A DNA stretch of 64,000 nt, taken from assembly GCA_018873245.2 (NCBI GenBank), contig JAEMBT020000006.1, positions 2,545,855-2,609,854 of the forward strand, written 5' to 3'. Shown in pieces: positions 44,277 through 58,100 of the stretch; the stretch's first letter is position 1; the number at the start of each line of letters is the position of its first letter. The position numbers and the translations under genes were made by a program. The notes under the pieces were generated by a model. The model searched no databases and was not told where the DNA came from. It worked only from the letters and a program-made list of their open reading frames with translations. The stretch comes from Archegozetes longisetosus (Eukaryota > Arthropoda > Arachnida > Sarcoptiformes > Trhypochthoniidae).

Positions 44277-47200
44277 TTAACATTCAGTTTCACTCTTAAA
44301 CGCCACTTCGGGACTGCTCGGAGGTTCGGGCGAAGTGGCGATCGCTCGACGAGAGAGTATCGGAGGTGTAACTCGCGATGAACTCGGCAAACTTGAAACA
44401 AAGCTCGCTCTTCGGCCAATACTGACAACTGAGAATCGTCGCGGCGGTGGCCGCAGTTCCCCATCATTGTCGTCATCTTCTTCGTCCTGGATATGATCAA
44501 GAAATTCATTTTGTAGTTGAAAAATTCAAATTAAACTTCAATACTGATCAAAATGTTAGGTCATGGCCAGAAAAATTAATTCTTGAATTGAAAATGTGAT
44601 TGACAAAAATAGACCTTAATATCAAACATAGTATTAGGTCATAAATGGAAACTAATTTTTAATTGAAAAATGAGTTGATTATGAAGGGTATACCTCAATA
44701 TTAATTAAAATATTAGGTCCATGTTCTGCAATTGATTTGCGTCTTCTCATCTCAAACAAAAGACCAGTGAATTCATCCTTAAGTTCTTCATATCTCTTGC
44801 AAATGGCAGGCTCTCCATTGTCGAAAACTTCTGAAAGTTTATGCAGTTCATATTGAACTTCATGTAACTTATTAGTCAAATCTCGGACTCCATCGGGCGA
44901 TGCATTCATGTAAACGGGTGCATCGATTGGAATGTGACTTCTCCTGCGTCTTCGAGACTCGCCGGGGACTCTTCGACGACTTAACAAACTGGACAATCGG
45001 TCTAACTGAGTTTTGAATATCTTGGCTAAGCTCTTAGCACTTGGAATCAGTTGCGATGTCGACGATATGGATATATAAAGTTTGTTATTGAATGTAAACA
45101 TGTTGAAGACAAGCGAACAGTAAGACGGTGGTGACATAAAATAAATTACTTTGTTCAGACGATATGAGCCGATAGTTAAGTTATTTTCTGGTCCTTGAAT
45201 GTTACTCACATACAGGGATGAGTTTCTATTTACAACATTTATGAGGTATTTATAAATTGATAGAGGAAGCAAACGGCTCAATAGATAGTGTGCACCTATT
45301 TTTGAATAAGTCAAAGTTTTCTAATCTTATAAACTCTCAAATTGAACAATGAACTGAAAATTTTAGCCCTTCTAAAACTTTTCAATTCAGTATTTGAGTC
45401 AAACCTCGTTACAATCAAGTTTACGGACCTGAGTATCGAATATAACAACTTTCTAGTTATGAATGGATTCCTTTCTATAGTATAACAAATGCTTTAGAAC
45501 TTGCTATCAATTTTTGTTCTCTAGTCTCAAATGTTTATTATTTAGCAATTTTTTAGATTTCATTTTTAGATGCTTTCCAGAAACTGCTTTAGAGTCGATT
45601 TTGTATATCCTGTTTGAACTGAATGTTTATTAAAAGGTGAAAAAATAGATCATTAGCAAAATATTTGTTTGTTAGGGGTATGTCTGACTTAATGTAAACC
45701 ATCTATTATTCAGAATTAGATTCACTTAAACTGACACCAATTTTATGCAAGTTTTTCATAACGTTTTCAGCTCTTCGCTCAAACCGTTAAAAAACCTATC
45801 GAAACTTGGATGTACGAGGTTCTATTGTATTATTAATAAACTTTGATCCATACCATACATGACTGCGGTATCGGCCGATGTCTTGAGCTCTTCCATCAAA
45901 TGTCTTACTTCCCAAAGCCGTGGTATAGCGCCTGTTCGGAGGCAGTAGTATGAGAAATAAAACTTAAGGTTTTGTAAAAAGTTTTCTAAAATATTGAACT
46001 TTTAAGCTTTACTTAAAAGCACTTAATAGCAAATGGAAACATAAAATAGCTTTTAATGCAAGTTCACAAACCTTCAGTATTTGTCGGTATCGGAGATGTG
46101 ACTTCAAAGAAAAGAAATAAAATATGTTAAGAGAAAAAAAATTAGGTATTACTATAGTAGAAAACCGGATATAAGTATGAAATACCCAATTAAAATCAAT
46201 GGTTACATGATTACTAATGCATACCTAGGACATAGTTAACACCGACAAGACTAGCTTCAAATTGATTGTTGGGGCGAATATCAATCGGTATCGAAATATT
46301 CAGGTCAGGCGGATTGAAAATATTAGCTCTAGTTGTCAAGTAAGCTCTGACTGATCCAGAGACTGTCGATATTAAAAGATCATTCAAAGTGCTATCAAAA
46401 GCAAATAAGTATAAAAAATACTAATATGTGTAAAATGTGCGGTTAAAAGAAATAGCTTCTAGTTATGGTATGTAAGAAAAAAGACGTATTAAGAATGAAC
46501 AAAAATTATATAGAGTTGTACTAAACTTAACGCTAGTAGCAGATGAAAAGAATAAGAAGGCATAAAATACCTGCGCGTAACTTGTTTTACTCTGTAAACC
46601 CTTGGCAAGTCAATAGCTGTCCAATAAATTGATTTGAATGCTTTATTTTTGGATTTTTTTAGGTAATTATTATGCCTTCTTGTAAAGGCCCATAATATCC
46701 ATAAGAAAAAGGTCAGCGGACCCACTATTATGGCCCGAAATATATTTATAGGTAGAGTAGAACCACCGAAACGTGGCTTTGGGTTAGCTGAGGTCGGAGG
46801 TGAATCCGATAGATAGTGGACTAGTATTGATACGAGACCTGATTGTGATAGGGATTGGTGTACGCGTACTATAAGCACCACTTGATTACAATAATCAGCG
46901 TATGCATAGCGTATCTGCCATAAGGGCTTATCCATTGGAAGTGATTGAGACATTAATTGTTTTAATCTGTTTCTTAATGACTTCTTGTTGAGTATTGGTT
47001 CGTCTTCTATTATATGCTCTTCTAATGTATCGAATTGGTTATTCAGCTGCCAATAAGGGGCTCGTGATAAACCTGCAGATTGAAAATTTTTTGAGACTCA
47101 TAAAAAATTTTTATTCAAAGGTTAAAATTTTCATGTATGCAAAAAATTTCAAAAATGGGGAAATCATATTATAAATACTTGAGCTTCAATTGATTATTCT

Positions 47201-48783
47201 ATTGAATAATAATCAAAAGCTATCGAAAAACCAAAATCAACATTTGTATCGAGTCTGGAAGCTCACTGAAAAAATTGTCAAAAAATGTTGAGTTCACAAC
47301 ACTGAAGATATACCTTTGTATACTAGTCGGGACTTGAATCTGATCAACTCTGGTTTGGTCAGTAGTCGGGTTGAAATGACGTCTCGTAACTGCTCAATAG
47401 ATAATCCTTTGTCGATAAAAAGAAGGCAATGAGTGATGTGTCCAGAATTGAGCCAAAATGAATCGATTGGTGCGATTTTCTCGTGAGTTGGAGTTGAAGG
47501 CAAATGACAAGCACATAAACGTTTCAATAATATTGTTATCGGTAGCAAAATAAACAAACATAAAACAATTGGTACTCCACTTAATATTGCCAACAAAGTG
47601 AAGAATACTGTCAATATAAAAACCCCAGCTATATTCCTATCCAACGGATGTACCAAATAATCCAGCTGATTAAGATATGGATAAATGGCATCAATATTGG
47701 CATTAGTCGAAAGATCTCACTTTTGCAAATTAAGTAAGGTCAAACTTGAACAAATTAATAAATTTTATTTTAATCATGCTTAAGAATGGCAAAAGTTAAC
47801 TATTAAGAAATAGGATAACAAGGATGAATATTAGGATAATTTTTAGAGGTCATTTGTCGAATTGGATATAGCGAAAATTTAATTAAATATTATTACTCAT
47901 ACTTAGTATAAATAATGGTCCAGAAAGTTAACCATTAATATATGGGTTAAATGAGTACTTAAGACTAATTGAAAAGCAAATTTTGTAGTTAGAGATATGG
48001 GACTTTTTTTTAAGTAGCTAGTTAAATAAGAAAGTGTCGTAAAATTTATTACTTTCTTTTATGAAACTATAAATTTCTCAACCTAATATTTAGAATTGAT
48101 TTGCACATTAAATGTAATAGATAACAGGGTAAATGTAAAAATTTGTTACCAGAAAAATTGAGGTGAAAATTAAGCCAATTAAATTATCTACATGTTGATT
48201 GTACTTAACAAATGACTAAATAGTCTAGCTGCTTAGAAATGGGTAATTTGAATGAATATATCAATATTGATCGAATTTTATTCTACTCAGAAATAAGGAA
48301 ACTTTTGATAAACTAAATTTCGAAAAATTCAAATTCAAATGAGTAGTAAAATAGGAAAGTGTCAAAAAATTAATTATTTTCTCTATCAAATTATTCATTT
48401 TTTAACCTTATATTCGGAAAAGTTGTAAATTGTATAAAATTGAGATAATATGATGGAAAATGATTATCTTCTCTCTTAAATCAAATTGAGCAAGATGAAA
48501 AATTGAAATAAATAAATAATCTCGATATTAATCATGCTTAATAAATGTTCAGTAAATAAATCATTTATTTTCTTTCTTATAAAAGCTAAATAAAATATAA
48601 ATTATATCAATTCTAATAATTCTTTAAAGAATTATACGGTACCTGACAGGATTTGATACCACCTGAGGATTTAGAAGTCGATTTCTTAAAATTTTCGTTT
48701 GAATTATCGAATGAAATTTTAGTTCTTTCATTATCATCATCACCATTATTGTCATTGCTATCAATGATATCATTTTTATCCAT
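44277..48783 (-). CDS. WSD/DGAT-like O-acyltransferase (DUF1298 type), 701 aa
   Basis: Seven exons on the minus strand: 48783-48643, 47665-47314, 47072-46571, 46391-46225, 45985-45854, 45295-44694, 44486-44277. All introns are GT-AG and the total is 2,106 nt with phase kept throughout. The family makes wax esters or triacylglycerol from acyl-CoA. Residues 1-47 are acidic and polar; about 58-100 hold one or two membrane segments. The N-terminal acyltransferase half follows, with PMDKPLWQIRYAY (about 210-222). From about residue 332 comes the C-terminal half (STLNDLLISTVSGSVRAYL, later SNIQGPE near 464). The catalytic HHxxxDG position reads HQSLSQSG (about 236-243), so both hallmark residues are changed. 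Acyltransferase activity is therefore doubtful. The Arg/Ser-rich tail and last exon are low in conservation. The start could lie further upstream. Confidence 0.85.
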
Positions 48784-51700
48784 TATCAATATTTCCTAGT
48801 TGTCAAAAGCTGATGAGATAGAGTTCATCCTCTTTATAAGAAATTTAATTAATAAGGATTTCCTAATAATAGAAAGAGTAGACATGCTATGAAAAACATT
48901 AACATTTGTATTAACAAGTGATATAATAATGATAGGAAAGTGATATATTCTAATAAATATGGACAGGTATGACACACAAAGCAGACTCTGAGTGGCTCTA
49001 TACAGATAGAAACAAAATTTCATTGAACTAATGAGCCTCTTGCAGAGCTTACAGCGACAAAACTGAACAATTGGTTGCGAATACATTGGGATACATACTA
49101 TGTTAGCCTAATGTTAATCTAGAGACTTGACTGGGTAAAAGATACAGTAGTACATATACTGGTAAAAACCATATATACCAAACATTAACCATATCGATAT
49201 AGATACATGTATACAATGTATATCAATATAAGTTGGAGAAGCCGGAGCTCATCACCTGTCTCTCTGTCTCTATGCATCTCAGTTTATATACTAGCTCTCA
49301 AAAAGATGTGTCTCTACATAACGCAGACCTAAATTTTTGTCCATTGCTAGTGCTCTCCATCATCAATAATCAATCAATCATACAATGTCTAAATTTTATC
49401 ATAGAGGGCCTGCACTAGTAGATGAAAATAAGATATATAAAAGACATACTCTATCGCTCGCGAAGCCCTGCCTAACGGTTTGCAACAGCTCTTAGCTCAG
49501 GAAAACACTCTCTTGTGCTCAATTGTAATGTATGGCTCAATAGTATTTAAGTTTTTAACCACGCCTTTAAGCTCTGTTCTGCATGTCTTGCTCTCCCCTC
49601 TCTATCTCTCTTAAGCCGGCGAAGCAAACGCTTCGATAGCACTAACTGTAAGAAAGCTTTTAGTTTGTCTCATGCTTTTTGACCGTAACTGTCAGTGACT
49701 GCTAGAGTGAAAATGCTAGCGATTTGTGTGAATAGAATTTTTGAAGACTTCAGAAGAGAATTACATATATAAATAATATTTTCCAGATATTAGTTTATTT
49801 ATACAGTGCTAGAAAGACTATCAGCACTTGAAGCCAAGCTATTCATATTTATATATACAATATATGCTATTTGTTTGAAAGCGTGATTTTTCGCTCATGT
49901 ATTTCATCGACTGTTTTTCTACATGTAATGCTTTTTCTCTCTACTGATGCGACTGAACTTTCGATGCTGAGAGAAAAGCCATAAACTCTAAATATGAAAG
50001 TCATTATAATTGGCAAAAATACCATTATATCTAAATTCGTTCAAGTCTTACTTTCGGTTAGCATTTCTAGAGTGCCTTCTGTTCGAAAAATACATTATCA
50101 TTAAGTGGTAAGTCATTTATTTTGCCATAAACTAAATTAAATATTAAGAATTTCATATCAGACATTAACGTTTCTAAAGTATGTACAGTCAGAAAAATAT
50201 TATGTTGATTTTTACGACAGTCAATTTAATATTTTTAATCAAAAACGGATTTTAGATAGAATTTTGCCGTTAGATAATGAAAACCAGTATGTTTTTTAAG
50301 ATAGTTTATGAACTAAAATTTCGATTCAAGGTTAGTAATACAGCGATGAGTACATCGCGTGCATTCAAATCATTTGAGTACTGTTTTTTAGGCATAATTT
50401 CAAGCGAATATTAAGTTTATTATTAGTATAGCATAGAATATAAGCAATTATCACAAGTAATGCATAGGCAGCAAACCATTTCCCATGTGCTGATATTGAT
50501 TTTTGGGCTCCTGTTCTATGCCTATTGCTTAACAAATTTCAGGTTTTGTGCTCATGGGCTAACAGTCACGTTACATAACACTGATATTGAGGCAGTTTTT
50601 CAATAACCTTAGCAATGAATAACCTATTCAATTGAAATGAGAATGAGCTAAATATTTAGCAGAAATTTTCCGTTTCAGAACCCAAAAAGTTCGTAAAGTT
50701 ATTCAGTTCATTCACGAGTTAGTTTAGTCTCACGTTTCATAGATTTTTGACTCATAAGCAGCTAATTTGCTAGAAGTTATTCAAATAACAACCATAACAA
50801 TAGATTCTTGTGCTAAATTTTAATTCCAAATATATTACGGGTATATCTTATGCCTGTTTTGCATTTAATTTGATGGCTAGGAGTGAAAAGAGGGTTAGCT
50901 TATCAAAAAACAGTTGTTTTACGCTAGATATCAAAAAGATCACGACTTGTACATGAAAATGGGTGGCTTAGGAATCAGTTATCATGTTATCAAAAACTTT
51001 AAATAAAAAGATCAGTCAAAAGATTAGGTATAATAAACTCTGAGATCAGTTTTTGCCACCACTTACATATATGCCTTATTTGACTACAAAGCTAAATAAG
51101 ATGAAAAGTTTATCTTTGGCTTCAAATTTATCTTCAAAGTCAAGTAAACTTCAAACTTATAGATAGTTTTAAGAGTATGAGTTAGAGAGTATTGCTCCCT
51201 AACATGGGGTCGGTTTCCTCCGAATGCCTCAACATTGTATACATACATATATAGATATATATATATATATTCCTCTCTTCTCTCTCTCTCTCTCCCTTCT
51301 AGTATTTTCTACTCTGACTCTAAACTAACTCACGAAAACATACCCAATAAACAAAATGTGTTATGTTATGTTTTAAAGATAGGAGAACTCGAGGGCAGTG
51401 TGTTATTCACTACTCCCTAATTTTATTGATTAATTTAGTTTTTTTGAATCACACTCTAGATTGAAGAAAAAATTAAATTCATATCAGGTTTTTGTGCCTT
51501 AAAAGAGATGTTTTTTCATAAGTTAGAAAATGATTATTATTATTATTATTACGGACTAACTGAATATTAGAAGTTATTTATGCTTCGAATTGAATGTATT
51601 TACAGATAATGTAAGCGTTTTGAGGCACGCTTAACATCTAGTCTTCGAGAGGAAGTAATTTAGATTTTTATCTGCTCTCAGTCTTGGTTACAAAATTTGC

Positions 51701-52117
51701 AAATATTGGGTGTCTTTTTGCATCTAATTCAAAGGCTGTGCCACTATTTACAATCAGTATTATTTTCACTAAAGGCATGTGTTTTAAATGTTTGAACATT
51801 TGCTTTCACTTTAATGAACACGACTTAATAGTGTCCCAATTCTGGTCTGACTTTCTTTCACGCACTTCCAGAAAATTATAACTTATTAAAAAATTTTCAA
51901 TTTGAAAACATGCATAATATTCGTAATATTGCAGTAACAGAAGTGGATTAATGTCTAATTAGAACAATTTGAATACCGCCTTACAAACTATAGCCTAAAT
52001 TAATAAATATTTTCACTCACAACGAAAAAGTGAAATCAATCCCACGACAAGTCCTTCAGAGAAACCAATTTTAACCGTAATGTTTTGAATTAATTGCCCA
52101 TTATTTTCCTTTTTTAG
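48784..52117. other. intergenic region between divergent genes
   Basis: 3.3 kb between the acyltransferase start (minus) and the first GAS2-like coding exon (plus). It should contain both promoters and the GAS2-like 5' UTR exon(s), since an acceptor (TTTTTTAG) ends at 52,117. A microsatellite (TA)n followed by (CT)n occupies about 51,240-51,300. Small ORFs here look random. Confidence 0.45.
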
Positions 52118-52127
52118 TGCCAATAAC

Positions 52128-55100
52128 ATGGCAGTCGAGGAAACAAATAACAAAACTTCTTCATCTCCAACTGAGGAAGAATATACAGATAGGATAACGC
52201 GTCTGCAAATGGAATATTTGATACCATTAAAGGAAGATTTGTCAGGTAATCATTGCTTTTTTACTCATGAAAACGACATAAAACAAAACATTAATAATAA
52301 TGATAATAAATTTGTTTTCTGAACTTTGCCTACAGACTGGCTCAACAGAATACTGGGTAAGTGAAAGAGTCAATAAAAGTTTTTCGTGATTTTCATATTT
52401 GTGTTTATCATGCCATGTACGCTTTCATGAATCATGATGTATAGCATGCTGTGAAATAGTTTTGTTAAGCTTTTCATAGCTGTAGCTCTTTAATGACAAT
52501 CCCTATGTGTCTGACAAACTGTTACCGACGTGAGAAAACAGTAGAAACTGCTTCAATAATAAATAGTGTTCATTGAGAAATCGTTACGCGTCTGTTTATA
52601 TCTTGATTTCTATTTTATTGCGATCCAAAATTTGCGGATATATTTATCGTATGAGAAAGTTTTTGCTGTCACATTAGATGCGTGTGAAACTTATTTCTAT
52701 TTCTCATCAAATTTTCATTTTCTGTCATTTAATCGAAATAACGATCACATTGTATGATAACAAATTTTCTGAATAGAACTAAGTTTGATTAACTAGTTTT
52801 TAAGCTATCATAGATGAAAAGGTAGTTAATTGACAGTTAAGTTGTGCGCTTACTATGCCTTCAATTCTTTTGTTATTTACATGAATAGATTTAGGAGAAA
52901 AAAATTGCTTATAATTGAAGTACAAATAAAGCCAATGAAGCATAAAATTCTTATAAAGGTCTGCTATTTATTTAAGGGTTACAAATTGTGATGGTAGTTA
53001 CTACCAAACTGTCATCCATATTTTTGATGTTTTCAATCGTCCTTATTATCAAAAGTATACTTTTCTAATCAGAAGTAACGAGATCATGCGAACGAAAATT
53101 TTTGAAAATGTAATTCCTTTTGTTATGTTGAACACAATAATTGCACTTTTTATAACTTTTTTAGTAAATATAGAGGAAAGAGGAAACGGGAAGTTTTTTG
53201 TAAAGATTTTAGGCATGAAAGAGGCCGACTTTTAAAACAATTTTTTGACTATATATAGATTATAGATGAAGAATATTAGTGCCACTCTGAAAGTTTAGTG
53301 GCATAAAACTCATATTTATTTTGTTTATATGCTTATAATTAGCTGTTGTAATAGGATTGGCAACAAAAAACAACAGACAAGTGCTTGTTTTGGGTATAAT
53401 TTCATGAAATAATTGGGAAAACGTCTGACATGAGTGAAGAACTTGTCTCCTTTGAAAGTTTTTCTCTTAAGTTGATAATTGAAAAAATTTGAAAAGTTGT
53501 TGTGAGAGAGCATGTATGCAATCAAACGCAAGTTATCTAATTATCGTGTACTACAGCACAGATTGCAAACCGAGCAACTTATTCGATGGTTATATAAAAT
53601 ATTGCATCAATACAGTCATGGTCTGGTCATTTCCGTTGATTGAACATCAAACTTATTGTCTCACTTGAAGAGTTTACTTTAGTTCTAGCTCTGGTTCTTG
53701 TGTTGTCTAAAATTTTTTGCTATCCTTATATGAAATTGCTTTGTTTTCGCACTTCTACTTATATATTTTTGATTTCTAGCTTTGATGCACTCATACCTGA
53801 TGCCAACCGCGATATTATATTTATCTCAACACATCATTTCCTCATTAACTTCTCTCTTAGCTTAAGAGCACGTTTTTTCAATCGCCTTTCAATCTATCAT
53901 TCGATCATTTTTTAAGAAAAAGTTTGACATTTTAGGTTAAAGAACAACTCAAACAAATTTTTTATTTATTATTTATGGTAAACTGAATTGTTTTATGACT
54001 TTTATTCAACAGAAGACTTGAGTTTCTCCTCAATTCTTGTCCCTTTATTTAACTGTTAAAGTTTATATCTTCCTTGTCCTCTGGTATTTTTTTTTATAGC
54101 TGCGACTTTTTCTTATGTATACAGTAAATACCATTTTATATCTCCTAAAAGCTCTTCACGATATGCATCAATTAAGATCAGATGAAAAACTTTTCGCAAC
54201 CTAAATGACACTGAATAATGTAGAACCTCGTTATAACGAAATTTGATGAAACTTTTCCGTTCACCAATTTAAGTAGTTTTGAGAGAAATGTATAATTTTA
54301 GACATAATTAGAAGAATGAATTATTTTGCAATTCTTTCAGATTTTTATCTGATGTTTATTGATTCGTAATTGATCAAAGCAGTTTCGTTGTAATGAGAAC
54401 TGATTTATTGAAAGCCTTAAGCTGCATTATAATGAGACTGTAGTTTATAAGAAGTTTTTCTCCATTTCAAGTCTAAAATCGATGCAGAAAATAGTAATTT
54501 GTGCAATCAATTATTTGCATATTTCAGATGTTGACGACATAACAGTCGAAAATTTCATGACAAAGCTGGACAACGGTGTGATAGTATGCAAATTAGCCAA
54601 ATTAATTCAGGAACGATGCGAAGCGACACAACAAGCATTTAATGGAAAACTAAGCGCCGCATTAGAGGAGGTTAGAAAACTTTATGCTTTATTTAATTCT
54701 TTAATGAAGTTCTGGCCCGAAGGCGAGGTGAGACACTTTAAGAATGTGTCTTCAAAATAAAGAAAAAGCTAATATGGTATATATGCTGATGGCCTCATGC
54801 CTTATGCCTCCCAATTGGAGTCATCTCTAGAAAAGTCTTCATATACCTAAAAGTTTTTCTTCACTTGACTAATCAAGCTTTTTGTTTTATTCCTTACTAC
54901 TTGTGTTTCCCTCAGGAAATTCCCATAAACGGAGTAAACTATAAGAGTTCGATAAGATATTCAGCTCTTCCTAAGATGAAGTGCTGGGAAAACGCGAAAT
55001 CGCAATCGTTTTACGCGCGCGATAATGTCTGTAATTTTCTCAAATGGTGCAGAAAGTTCGGCGTTAGAGATGCTGTTATCTTTGAAAGGTATATTAATAA

Positions 55101-58100
55101 GACATCAAACTCTAATCATTGCGCAACCTTTTCTTTCCTAATGATAGCAAAATTGATTTTTTTCTCATTATTTACATATGAAAAACTCTTGTTATAATGA
55201 ACTTCAATAGTATAATCATACTTGTTATAACAAACTTAATATTATGCAAACTCACATCAACATTAATAGGATCCTTGTTATATAGGAAGTTTGTTTTGTC
55301 CCTATTGGCAATTTTTTATGTGCAAATTTAATTATATTGGACTTCATTGCAACAGAGTTTTGCTTCAACTTTTTGACAATTTTTTCTACAACTGTAACAT
55401 TGTTTGATACAATCTTTTATTAGTGAAGACCTGGTGTCACATGTGAACCCCGAAATGTAGTCCTCTGTCTGCTGGAAATAGCGCGTATTGCGTGTACAAA
55501 ATACTCTTTCAGTCCAACTCCAGGTCTGGTACAGTTTGAACAAGAGATCGACGAAATGGAGAATGTCTCGGAGACCGACGGCTGGTCTGTTTCTTCTTTA
55601 ATCCAAGACTCTCCAGTTTGCTATAGAGATGATAAGACAGCTGCCAGTGTTGGTCGTATTCCATCTGTTTCCTCACTAGTTAGCAATGACTCGTCAGGTG
55701 CTAACAGCAGTACAAATGCATCGACTCCTACCAAAGTCACATCTGAATTGGATCATAAGGTGAGGGGGAATTCGGTGCAGATGTTTCTCCAAGTCTTTCG
55801 AAGCATACATTTGTTTCGTGTCACTGCGCGACCCCTTAAGCAGAAAAAGCCATTCTTTCATATAAAACATGTGACGCTCTTTCTACTTCTTATGTCAATT
55901 CAATTTTTATTTCAATACTTCTGTAGGTAATGATGATCGCAAAGTCCTATTATGGACGCGAAGCCCATCAAGGAGTTCAAAGATTATCTGAAGGTAACTT
56001 TTAATTGAAAAAATTGGATTATCTTTAATGAGATCTCTCTCTGAAAACAAATATTTCTTGAGCTCAAACCTATTTGACAACTTGATAGAAAAGAAAAGAA
56101 AGCTTAAGAATCAAGTTTCATAAACAAAGTGCTTAAATCTTTTTCTTAACATTTGTTTTGTGATTGATTCTAATTTTATTCTTTAGCTTTGAGATAAGGA
56201 AACATTTGATAGAAAACAAAATTTGATTTTCAAATAACTTGACAAATAAGAAAGTGTCAAAAAAGTTAGTTATTTTCATCAGTGATCTCATCGTTGTTTC
56301 TAACCCAATAACAAGAAAATGTTGCTCATTATATAAATTATGCCTTCGCTTCTCAATAGACTATTACGTGATGATTAAATATCCTTGACTAGTTTTTTCC
56401 TTATTTCTTTGCTCATCAAACTTTTATGATTAGTTAAGCGATTAATAGCATTGAATAAGCTAATTGACTATTTCTTCATTCATACAAAACTTAGTTTTTA
56501 TACTTTGCATAAAAACCTGAATTTTCTTCTTCACGGTCCTTCTTAAGAGCTAATTAAAGACAAGAAAAATTTCAAGTAATTAAATATAAAATCTAACATT
56601 TTATAAGAAATGATCTATTGTTTGATAATTATTTAGCTTAAAATCTGTGCCAAATATGGCAGAGATTAGAATTTCTAATTCAAGAAAGTTATTATCATTT
56701 GAAACAAACTTTAGTAATTGCTGTGCTCTCAAATTGTCTAATAATCTAATAGTCGAATTAAACTCATTTTTCATCATTATTTAGGCAAATACAGGATCGC
56801 TAATAGGATCGTATTCGTAAGAGTAAGTAATCTCTTCACTTGTTAAATGCGTTTGATTAACATATTTTGCACGCCTGAGTCGTTTTCAGATTTAAACTTA
56901 AAATTTGTCTAAACTTTAGGAGAAGAGAAAGTTTTATAAACACTTTCTGAAGAGAAGGCAATATCAAGTTTTCTTATGCAATCATTTACGCGATGCCATT
57001 GCCCTACACTATAACCCAAATAAAGTGAAAAAAAATTGCTCTTTAAGCCAGAGAAGAATTTTTTATATTACATACAAACATAAATACCATACTATATAAC
57101 TGACGCCTATTGAATATTTTTAGCAATTACTTCAGTTATTATTAAATTGAAAGTATGATAACGCGAAAAAACGAAGTACTTTAACAATAAGTACAAGTGT
57201 TTCATTTGTCTTAATACAAATGAATGACAAGCGTGATAATCTGTTGTTTTCAGATTCAGTGTCACAGAGGTATTACTCTTTTGACCGACTAAACAACTAA
57301 CTATCTTAACAAATATGTCATTTTGCGTCATCAGGAGAGGGAAATAAAAGAAATAATAAAAGGAGCTCATAAGTCGAGTTTGTATTCAAAGTTATTGCTC
57401 TTATGCATTGTTAGCATTTTTCTCAAACAAAAACTTTTTTCCTATCCAGTAATCCCTCTGTTTGTGCAAATCATGACCCTTTAGCATGACTATTATGAAT
57501 AACTAATATGTCATACTCTAAAACTTCCGTATTGTCTGTGTACCGCTGAGTCTATACCTCATTAACTATATCTTTAAAGTTTAGGCACATTTACCTTTCG
57601 ATTCATTCTTCATTTGCTAATCATATTATGCCAGAAAAACTTAAGAAAAATAGATTTAAATTTATTTATTTCTCGCTTATTGTTTGTAAATGTGATAAAT
57701 GATAGTATTTTTCAAACTTCTAACGAAATGCCGATTAATTTTAATTCCTTTAAGTGAAAAAAGAAACTTTTTTTTATCAAGTTTCAAATCGTTTGAACAT
57801 TGTTTTCCTATTGAATAGCAAATAGTTTTTCAGTTTAATAATGGACTCATTGTGTACACAATTGAAGATTAAGAATAAAGATTTGCTTTAATTGTTAGCA
57901 AAAAGCTATCCTTTTGTCAACTAATAAATAGAAGAAAATAATTATTTGACAGAACACCAAATGGCATATCATTTATCATTCGAGTTGTTTAGTTAGTCAA
58001 AAGTTAAACAATTCCTAGTCCTGTATCTTAATTAGTTAGTCAGGCATTAAAGTATAGGCAAATTATAAGTTGTTGTCATTGTTGAATGCGCTGCAAATTT

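Noticed and set aside
44270-44509. 79-aa ORF in the last acyltransferase exon
   Set aside because: It is in another frame; the exon frame set by splice phase gives a different C-terminus ending at 44277.
51235-51420. ORF over the (TA)n(CT)n microsatellite
   Set aside because: The Tyr-Ile and Leu-Ser repeats are the translation of a simple repeat.
54482-54760. GAS2-like exon 3 read as a stand-alone 92-aa gene
   Set aside because: CH-domain similarity starts only at 54528 after a CAG acceptor and ends at the 54671 donor, so the ORF ends are intronic.
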